64,000 nt of DNA, taken from Macrocybe gigantea (Eukaryota; Basidiomycota; Agaricomycetes; Agaricales; Callistosporiaceae). Within the stretch, counting starts at the first letter, position 1, and each line of letters starts with the position of its first letter. Location: contig SJRY01000228.1 in assembly GCA_011319805.1 (NCBI GenBank), positions 682,001 to 746,000 of the forward strand, written 5' to 3'. Under the pieces are notes generated by a model. It was not told the origin of the DNA. It saw nothing but the letters and a program-made list of their open reading frames with translations, and ran no database searches. Shown in pieces: positions 56,801-64,000 of the stretch. A program made the position numbers and the translations under genes.

Positions 56801-57097
56801 GGGCCACTGCTTGGATCTGAAGTTGTTCAAGTGTATGTTACATACCCGGTTATGGCGGTCATGGTGCCTCTTCTACAACTGAAAGGATTTGGGAAAATAC
56901 GCAACGTGAAACCTGGGGAAACTGCACGAGTAGAGATCCAACTGGACAAGTATGCGTTTTCGTTTTGGAATGTGGAGACAAGTGCATGGGAAGCGGCGGC
57001 GGGCGAGTATGTGATCCGTGTTGGGCGAAATTGTGAAGATTTGCCGTTGTCGTGCACGTTGAAATTGTCAGAGTCACTACATTGGTCTGGATTGTAG
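53812..57097 (+). CDS. GH3 beta-glucosidase with PA14 insertion, intracellular type
   Basis: It removes terminal glucose from beta-glucosides. Fifteen exons: 53812-53964, 54013-54063, 54120-54300, 54348-54401, 54452-54548, 54600-54647, 54699-54800, 54859-55342, 55383-55646, 55706-55784, 55839-55986, 56042-56260, 56313-56515, 56568-56639, 56692-57097. N-terminal GH3 barrel with [41 protein letters not shown] and IVISDWYGTYG (nucleophile Asp). A PA14 domain ([18 protein letters not shown]) sits inside the second GH3 domain. [10 protein letters not shown] and a fibronectin III-like end follow. There is no signal peptide. About 853 residues fits this subfamily. One C appears missing in the run at 54,920-54,923; adding it gives PGPPRWRSP and a continuous frame. 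Confidence 0.92.
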
Positions 57098-57151
57098 GCA
57101 ATGTTTACGTGAAGTCATACCAGCAACATAGTCCAAACGAAAGGTGTCCAT

Positions 57152-59920
57152 ATGCCTTCCTCCGAATCAGCTTCCAGCCACAACCCCAGATTACTGACAA
57201 GTCTTTCTGAAATACTCGCTCAGCTCTCAACACTTCAAGCCGAAGATTCGCGAGTCTCAGACGAACTGATCAGCGTGCTACATGACCAGGAGTCTATCAT
57301 TAAATCGCTCAGTCGCTTGCAGTCTCTGCTCCCAGGTTTTGATTCGCTCGACGTGGAATCCCATGTGCTACTTGAGAAGGTGTCTTGCACCGCGAGCACT
57401 GCAGATAGAATTGGGGGCAGGGTCCGTTCACTGGATGAGAGGATGAACCGTATACGAGAAGCGGCAGACCGTGTTGGACAAGTCATAGAACTGAAAGTAA
57501 GAACTCAACATTGTTCAATGAGTTTTTGTCGTTGATTCGCTGTGCAGAACTCCCTGGCAGCGCTGCAGAGTTCTATGCAAGATCGAGATTGGGAATCTGC
57601 CGCCCGACATTGTGCCCGCGCCATGTCAGCTCCTCATGACCTTATATCTGGCTCGTTTGCGAATACAGCCGTTGTCAGTTTTTGCATATCTTCCTCTTCT
57701 CCGCTTGCTCTTATTATTTTCAGCCCAGCTCAGATGATCCGACACCGCCCGTTCAGTTTTTGCAGATGGCCAGGGAGCACTTGTTAGCGATCTTTCGCCA
57801 GAGCTTCTCTGAAGCATCGCGCGCTCGCGATTCTGCGGCCACGAGCCGCTTCTTTAAGCTCTTTCCTGTGATTGGTTGGGAAAGTGAGGGGCTCGATGTA
57901 TATGCATCATTCGTGAGTGAGCTTGTCCAAGTACGACCCCCCGCGGCGGCAAAAGGTGACTCTTGTCTTCCGGACACCCGCAAATACATTGCTGATTTTC
58001 GTCATACAGTTTCATCATCCCTTTACTATGTGACTACGTTGACGGTCCTGTTCGAAAGTATTGCTATGATTGTCGACCAACACCAGCCGGTCGTTGAGAA
58101 ATACTATGGGAATGGGAAGATGAAGTTTGTAGTGCGGCGGCTTTTGCAAGATTGTGACAAAGTCGTACAGCGGCTTGTCATAGAATGGGAGGAACACAGG
58201 GCTATGAAACGGAAGGTGTTTTGCAAACGGCTCACTGTTTTACTGGACGGAAACTGATCATTTACCATGCTCTCTAGCTTGACGACATTGCAAATTGTCC
58301 TCCTGTCCTCATTGGACACTATAATAATAAACGCATGCAACCATCTACCCTTTCGGAGGAGAGCGTAATAGATCCTCGGGAGATTGATAAGGACCTAACC
58401 GAAATCGCGGCGATGGTCAGCAGGTGGAGTTTATTGAAGAAGTTCATTGTAGAGTCAACGAAGGTATTATCTGTTGTCATCTCTGCCGCAGCTTTTGGTT
58501 AATGTCCCGAAAGGCAAGCTATCTCAACACAGACGTCGAAGAGATATGCGAGAACACGCAAAGACCAGAAGAGTCCGATTTTACGGTGACGAAGACTGAG
58601 CAGCTATTTCATCGGTTGCTATTCTCCTATTATCTTCCACTTGAGATGTGGTATACCCGCGCGAGCATTGACAAGGTGAGCAATTGCACAACTAGCTTCT
58701 CTCCCGTTTTTTCCACTTGGATCATCTAGGCCTATCGGATGTCAACTTTCGACACATCACAATCCTCAGCCACAAGTACAACTCCTGACGATGTGTTTTA
58801 CATACTCAGAGCTGTCATAAACAGGTTATTGACGACAGGATCAGTCGACGCTGTGCGATGGGCCGTGCTACGACTGAGGGGTGTCTTAGAACAGGACGTT
58901 CTAAATGCAATGAAGAAGCGCCTGGACGATATCTACAAAACAAACACAATGCATCACGAAAGAGAGAATCGGACAGCATTCATCGTAAAGTGTCTCCTTT
59001 GCTTATTTACCCACCTCCGTTGACGTATTTTAGATCGCTCTCAATGATCTTGATATAGCTTCATCTCATCTCGACCACCTAATTAAGGATGTAAGACTCG
59101 GCTCGTCCATCAATCAATTTTTCCTCGAAGCGCAATCCGGTTATGTTGGAACTTCTTTCAGCGATCTTGCAGACTTTTCTGTCAGGTTCAGCTCGGCAGT
59201 CAAGGTTCTCCTTCCAATTTTGCTCACCCGTTTTCTGAGATAACATTACAAAAGGCCGGAGTTGAGCAGCTGTATAATCAGCTGTTACGTCCGAAACTAA
59301 GGACTTTCATGACCGATGTCTACCGTGATGTATCATACACGCTCAATGACGATGATTACTCCGCTGCCGAGTATCAAGACACGGTGAAAAAGCGCTTTAT
59401 CAAGGCGTGGGAGATTACCATGAATAACTACAAGGTGTCGCCAATTTCCTATGTACTGTGCAATACTTACAGCAGATCCGAAGGACACCTGCCGGGATAA
59501 AATATTTACGCTTTTATTGGGCTTCGCACTCGATGCTATTTTGCGTCCCTGGGAGAAACTCGTCATTGGTCTGCAATTCACCGAGGTACGCGCAATCTAA
59601 AATGGGTTGAGTTCAATTATCTTCACGTATTTTAGCTTGGAGCTATTCGGTTCGATCGGGACATACGATCTGTCATGACATATTTAGGCACTCAGGCTCG
59701 TTCTGGCGAAGTCAGAAGCAAGTTCACGCGTTTGCAGCAGATTTCGACCCTATTGAATCTAGACAAGGTCATTTTCAATTTCATCAGATATGAGCCCCAC
59801 TTTTTACAGTCTGAACCATGCTTTCAGGAAGAGGATGTGGAGGAATTTTTCAATGCTTCGGGGGTCAGCTGGAGACTCTCGGCGAATGAGGTGAAGTCGA
59901 TCGCAAACTTGAAAGTTTAG
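57152..59920 (+). CDS. COG4: COG4, conserved oligomeric Golgi complex subunit 4
   Basis: COG tethers retrograde vesicles within the Golgi; subunit 4 binds SNARE and SM proteins. Twelve exons: 57152-57496, 57548-57673, 57724-57955, 58010-58215, 58278-58463, 58514-58675, 58730-58984, 59034-59204, 59255-59434, 59484-59585, 59636-59767, 59828-59920. They total 2,190 bases, 729 residues, intact. An N-terminal coiled-coil part (ADRIGGRVRSLDERMNRIRE) is followed by the COG4 core: SRFFKLFPVIGWE, AMIVDQHQPVVEKYYG, LLFSYYLPLEMWYTRASIDK, STTPDDVFYIL and the PKLRTF to YSAAEYQDTVKKRFIKAWE block. The ATG lies only 54 bases after the GH3 stop. The gene is shorter than usual at the C-terminus, ending after ANEVKSIANLKV. 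Confidence 0.93.
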
Positions 59921-59942
59921 GTACAACAAAGCAATCTCTAGT

Positions 59943-60882
59943 TCAGGATTTCCTCAATGCATCTAAGCGGGCTTGCAGAGCATCTTCATCTGACGACTGA
60001 GCATTGGTATCATTAACGTGAACTTCCGCCCGCAGCGAGTTCGGAAACTCGCCCATGGCCACTGGCTGGCGACTTGTGAGGGGCGTTGAGACTGTCGCAA
60101 GACCTGTTGGCACGTCTGTTAGCTGTAAGACAGGCTGATGAGCAAGACAAAACAAGTAATGCGAAGCCCGCAGACGTACTTGCTGTGATAATGTAACACC
60201 AATCTCATCCAGAACTTCCTTCAAAATCTTATCGCCCTCCTCCTCCTCGTCCTCCTCCTGATCCATGACGTCGTCGACAGCATCCGACATCATGTCTTCT
60301 TTCATATCCATCATGGAACTCTCTTTTTCAAACTCGTTCATTATGCGTGATATTGCTGGTAGATTCATGCCGCGATTCAAGGAAGCCATTGCCTACGGAG
60401 TTGGCAATTAAGATGAGCAAGCGATTGTGGTGAGACGAGAGCTGCGAACACGAGTAGCACCACGCATCGCTTCTGCCATTTGTTGATTACTTCGCAAGGT
60501 CTGTATGCGCAGACCGACGGCTTGCAGCTGAGTGCGCATTTGGTAGAACTTCTGGACATAACGTCGGGTCCTGACCAGATCTTTTGCCATGACTCTGCAA
60601 GCATTCTAGAAGATGTGAGGTGAATAACAAGGCAACTTAGAGGGGCATACGATCTGGCCAGCCTTGGCGCTCTTCTTAATATCCATGATGAGTTTCTTTT
60701 CGCTTTGTTCTAGCTTGCCCCGCTCACGGTCGAGCTCACGTTGCGCTTTGGCGAGGGATCTTTGATGCTGGCGCAGACGTTCTGCAGGCGTAACAGTGCG
60801 ACCAAAGAGAGTTTCCTATTCATGTCGCCGAGCATGAGATTGACCATGGACCGAAGAACCGTGAACGCACAATGATGTTCAT
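59943..60882 (-). CDS. VPS2: Vps2/Did4 (CHMP2-like) ESCRT-III subunit
   Basis: It polymerises with Snf7 and Vps24 on endosomes and recruits Vps4 for scission. Exons (minus): 60882-60871, 60815-60651, 60605-60450, 60392-60180, 60122-59943; 726 bases, 241 residues, intact. The protein begins MNIIETLFGRTVTPAERLRQ; the basic first helices are followed by MAKDLVRTRRYVQKFY, MNLPAISRIMNEFEKESSMM and an acidic stretch. The MIT-interacting end is DEDALQARLDALRKS. The four-codon first exon was chosen because a 55-base intron then joins it in frame to the conserved ETLFGR. Its TGA stop lies 22 bases from the COG4 stop. Confidence 0.92.
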
Positions 60883-60929
60883 TGTTGCTGGGCAAGTCGT
60901 GTGGAAGCACGTGGACACATCTCGTCTTG
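60883..60929. promoter_or_regulatory. 47-bp divergent promoter region, VPS2 and CUZ1
   Basis: Only 47 bases separate the two start codons, so 5' UTRs and promoters must overlap each other or the opposite gene. A CACGTGGACAC word lies inside. Confidence 0.5.
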
Positions 60930-61857
60930 ATGAGCATCCTCGACGTCGGCGCCCGTTGCGCTCATCCCCTTTGCAACACAGTTGACTTCCTCCCCACCGT
61001 CTGTCGCTGTGGCGCCCATTATTGCCAAGCTCACATAGCCCCAGACTCCCACTCTTGCCGTTTCGACAGCGTGGCTCTCCCCTTCGGCCATGGCCACGTT
61101 CAGACACTCCGCAGATGTGCCATGCTAGACTGTCATAACCCTACTCTTGGCATGAACAACCTGTCCGAACAGCCAACTATCGCTTGTTCACATTGCCAGC
61201 ACTCATTTTGTTCGGGGTAATACTCGGCGCCTTGCCTGGTGTCTCTATTGACTATTTGATATCCAGGCATCGTCACCCAGAACAGCACCAATGCACATCC
61301 CTCTCCCAGAAGCCTGGCTCCGCACCCCAATCAGCGGCTCGCAAGTTATTAGCCCAGCACTTTCCTGCAGCAACATCGCAAAAGAACCAATCACCCGCCC
61401 CTAAGAATGTTGTCCTTTCTAATCCCGTGGGGCTGCCCCGGCTCGGGAAGGCCGAGCTAATCAAACTGCGTCACCGTGCCGTACCTGGTAATCCTCAAGA
61501 ACGATCTACGCCTCTCGACCAGCGATCGTTTATCATATATCACGCCGGAACAACAGAGAAGCTTTTTTGGTTCCGTAAGGTGCGTTTCGCTTCTGTGATG
61601 ATTCGTCCCCCGTCTACCCAGGACAGCTTAGACAATGATTGTGGGCAAAGTCCTCGACTGTCTCGTCTCTCAGTCCGGAATTCATCTGTCTATGACATCG
61701 GTACGTTCAGTGCTATGATCTCAGCATTGTCTTAAGCGTGATCCTTCATAAGCCAATGCAATTGGTTTGTGATGCGGACAATCACGTCTTGCGAAATGAT
61801 CGGCCGTTGGGGGAAGAAGTGCAAGATGGAGATACCCTCCGTATAGAGCGTTATTGA
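60930..61857 (+). CDS. CUZ1: AN1 zinc-finger protein with ubiquitin-like end (Cuz1/ZFAND1-like)
   Basis: Cuz1/ZFAND1 links Cdc48/p97 and the proteasome, notably under arsenite stress; the role here is by homology. Exons: 60930-61216, 61267-61579, 61632-61700, 61753-61857; 774 bases, 257 residues, intact. Two AN1-type clusters occur: CAHPLCNTVDFLPTVCRCG with CQAH and CRF, then CAMLDCHNPT with CSHCQHSFCSGHRH and HQC. A Pro/Ser-rich linker follows. The C-terminal part (IVGKVLDCLVSQSG, LVCDADNHVLRNDRPLGEE, GDTLRIERY) has a ubiquitin-like pattern. The ATG is the first in frame before the first cluster. Confidence 0.85.
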
Positions 61858-61963
61858 TACCACTTCTAATTCAGTCGAAAATTTACCAGAAACTACTATT
61901 TCCATCAATGCAGGTATCGTAAGCAATTGGGAGGCATGAAGGGTGCGTTGAAGAATAATACAA
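61858..61963. terminator. Convergent 3' region of CUZ1 and MYO2
   Basis: 106 bases between two stop codons must hold both 3' ends. I see no clear poly(A) signal. Confidence 0.3.
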
Positions 61964-64000
61964 TTACGAAACCAGCGCAGCGAGGCGGCGCAAATGTGAA
62001 ACATTGAGGTATGCTGGCACGTACGTCTCCAAGCCAGACACTTCCCGAGGCAGAGGCAGCTCATATGGGCTGACTTCCTCGGTTTCTGGTGAAAGAAGTA
62101 GATGATCATTACGGTCATTCGCTTGAACTCGTGACGCGACAACGCGCAAGATCTCTGGTGATATTGGGTTCTGTCGTTGAAATCAGTCGAAAGCAACTAT
62201 GGTTGTCAGTGAAGTACTTGACCTCGTAATCGGCAACGTAATAGTTTGTACACATTCGTTGAATTTGCATCGGACTTAACATCCAACAGACATCATAAAT
62301 GATCTCGATGTCTGCGGGCGTCGACTGGAAGCTACTTTGTGAATAACGGCAACTCGAGGCGCAGCAGCGTACCGCACCTTTTTTAGCTGAAGTAGCTTAG
62401 TTGCCTGCATTAAGTGCTCCAATTGCAGCGTTCCTTCTGGCATGTCGTGCGACTTACACCACTCTTCTATGCGCGTGATATTATACTGTATTGCATTGCT
62501 AGAAAGTGAAGATCACGAAATGTTGGAATAGTTTAGAACAGACCCTGGTTACACACCTCGCTTCCATGACGAGAAGTTTCGACGCATCAGCAAGTCGTTG
62601 AAGCTGGTTACGCCAATAAGTTTGAGAAGTTCTGTGATAACTTGGTGCACCACAGATTCTTCCATATAGTACGATTTTAAAGCTTTCCATACTTTATTCA
62701 GCAGGTTGAGGATATCATCCATGTTAAAGGCAGGATGGCTGCTCGTATTAAGGATACGGTTGAATAGCCTGGCACCGGAGTCGTTAGTTGTAAAGCCCGG
62801 CAATGATTGGCTCTCGATGAGGGCCGGGATAACCATCTTGGAGAGCTTCTTTTTCGTTTCCAGCATCCACGTATGGTAGATATTATATTCCAAGCTGTCG
62901 AGATCATGCTTGACGACTGAGACTAAGCGCTCATAATCACTCCAACCAAATGGTCGGACAGCGTTTTCTTCTCCAGGGCCGATGCCTTGCAACATGTCGC
63001 TTTCAGCCACGCAGATAAACGACAACATTTCATGGACATTTGAGAGCCAAAATATTCCAGGGATGATGGCATCTTCACCGCCAAATGCCTGTGAACGTGT
63101 AAGGGACACGAATTCCCGAGATGAGGTCACTTTACCATGACGTGCGCTTGAATGGTTTGCATAACATTTGCCAGAAATCGCTCGCTCTCTTGTATCAAAC
63201 CATATTTCCACATTTCATTCGTAACCAGGCTTATGAGATTAGCCGGGAAAAGTATTTCTTTCATGGCGGAGGGGTTGGTAAGGCTCGGTGCTGGAATTTT
63301 GAGACCTCGAACGAGTCCATCAAGGACGTCTTCGTCCAATCGTTTCTGGTCTTGCATTAGGCGGATCTTCTCTTCCGCAGGGTCATCCAGGATGCTGGAC
63401 AGGCCATTGGAGCCACGTAAACGTAGGAAATTGTCCTCTCCGTTGTATGCCACTGATACAGCGCGAGGATTCATGGCCTGGGTTTTTTTAACATCGATCA
63501 TTATTTCGTCGGTCGACGTGCGGCTTTCGGGAGGGCCAAGTGTGAAGACACCGGCGGAACTATGTCTGCGTTGGTGACGCGCATTCGGTGCACCATAGGT
63601 ATGGCCATTCGCTTCAGCCAGACGCAGGGCCGGCGCAAAGGTAGGGGAGAGGGAAGGATCTGCACGCGCTCCGCGTGTCAATGTGTTTAGCGCATTTGAG
63701 CGATTGAGCTGTTCGCGCAAATTGCTGACTTCATTTTTGAGTGTCATAATAACGGAATTATCTTCCTGAGTCCGGGCTGGCGTGGAGTCGATGGCGCGTT
63801 GCTGGGCCTCAATTTGGGCGGCCTGCCGGGTGAGCTCCTCTGTAAGGCGTTGAATTTGATTCTCCTTTTCGCCCCCTCTGGCAAGAGCATCCTCTAGTCT
63901 TTTCTCTATATCTTCTTTGGTGCGCAATGCCTCTGAAATTGTGGCCAACTCCGCTTCCGCAGATTGCAGCGATCCATGTAACTGCTTGACTCGAATGTCG
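61964..64000 (-). CDS. MYO2: Class V myosin, C-terminal part (coiled coil and DIL cargo domain)
   Basis: Class V myosin carries vesicles and organelles along actin to growth sites. The motor and neck lie beyond the right edge. Exons (minus): 64000-63136 (partial), 63088-62557, 62498-62378, 62324-62223, 62170-61964; about 608 residues seen. A heptad-rich coiled coil (about 63,980-63,650) is followed by a Ser-rich linker. The globular DIL tail has MWKYGLIQESERFL, AFGGEDAIIPGIFWLSNVHE, RRNFSSWKR, NITRIEEWCKSHDMPEGTLQ and PREVSGLETYVPAYLNV. The frame joins across exons only if one A is added near 62,491, giving KRAMQIQYNITRIEEW. The end LRRLAALVS is usual. Confidence 0.9.

Noticed and set aside
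53812..57097. GH3 gene as a true pseudogene
   Set aside because: Only one base is missing, in a C run, while 15 exons, all splice sites and catalytic motifs are intact.
57956..58009. Retaining the 54-base segment of COG4 as coding
   Set aside because: It is in frame, but it has GT-AG borders and interrupts the conserved RPPAAAK-VSSSLYYVTTL block, so it is an intron.
58464..58491. A 28-base intron in COG4
   Set aside because: Too short. The acceptor at 58,513 gives a 50-base intron and the correct frame.
1..64000. Bacterial signals (operons, ribosome-binding sites, prophage)
   Set aside because: Introns, a chromodomain, COG4, ESCRT-III and class V myosin show that this is eukaryotic DNA.

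Overview
The window is fungal nuclear DNA, most likely from an agaricomycete basidiomycete. The right end is gene-dense, with genes carrying many introns of about 45-60 bp that have GT/AG borders and CTGAC/CTAAC-type branch sites. The left 51 kb is a transposon graveyard whose families (chromodomain Ty3 elements, Ty1/copia, Tad/I-like LINEs, Plavaka-type and Harbinger transposases) are typical of mushroom-forming fungi. I cannot name the species.

Layout. (1) 1-10,509: fragments of one LINE family (EN-RT-RNase H type). Copy B is the most complete. Copies C and D are 5'-truncated, and a long tRNA-headed SINE-like element lies between them. (2) 10,510-17,540: a decayed Plavaka-type transposase, a second SINE-like element on + and a degraded hypothetical CDS. 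(3) 17,540-29,053: LINE fragment E, chromovirus copy 1 (-) split by a third SINE-like element with a perfect 12-bp target duplication, then two LINE fragments joined tail to tail. (4) 29,054-42,420: chromovirus copy 2 (+), into which the complete copy 3 (33,373-39,870, -) is inserted with a perfect 5-bp duplication (GGTCC), then a fragment of a different Ty3 lineage ending in the same LTR type. (5) 42,421-50,868: a Harbinger transposase fragment, then a complete Ty1/copia element with a perfect 5-bp duplication (GGAGT). A 1,274-bp element with a TA duplication has landed in its 5' LTR. (6) 51,342-64,000: seven compact host genes: type I DnaJ (Mas5/Ydj1), UPF0538/C2orf76-like, GH3 beta-glucosidase with PA14 insert, COG4, ESCRT-III Vps2, Cuz1/ZFAND1-like AN1 protein and the C-terminal part of a class V myosin.

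How the parts relate. The LINE family shares its 3' tail with the SINE-like elements, so it probably supplied their reverse transcriptase. The Ty3 elements show a Tf1/sushi-type self-priming site, a chromodomain and a correctly phased -1 slippery heptamer at the gag/pol junction. The best-preserved LTR elements have lost function mainly through in-frame stops, largely TGA at former CGA codons, and the two LTRs of copy 3 differ only by transitions, mostly at CpG. This points to decay of methylated cytosines. The host genes show no such decay. Four of them act in protein folding or membrane traffic (DnaJ, COG4, Vps2, myosin V). I see no operon-like logic beyond tight packing and shared promoters. 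Three host genes each carry one apparent single-base deletion in a short homopolymer, which looks more like sequence error than gene loss.
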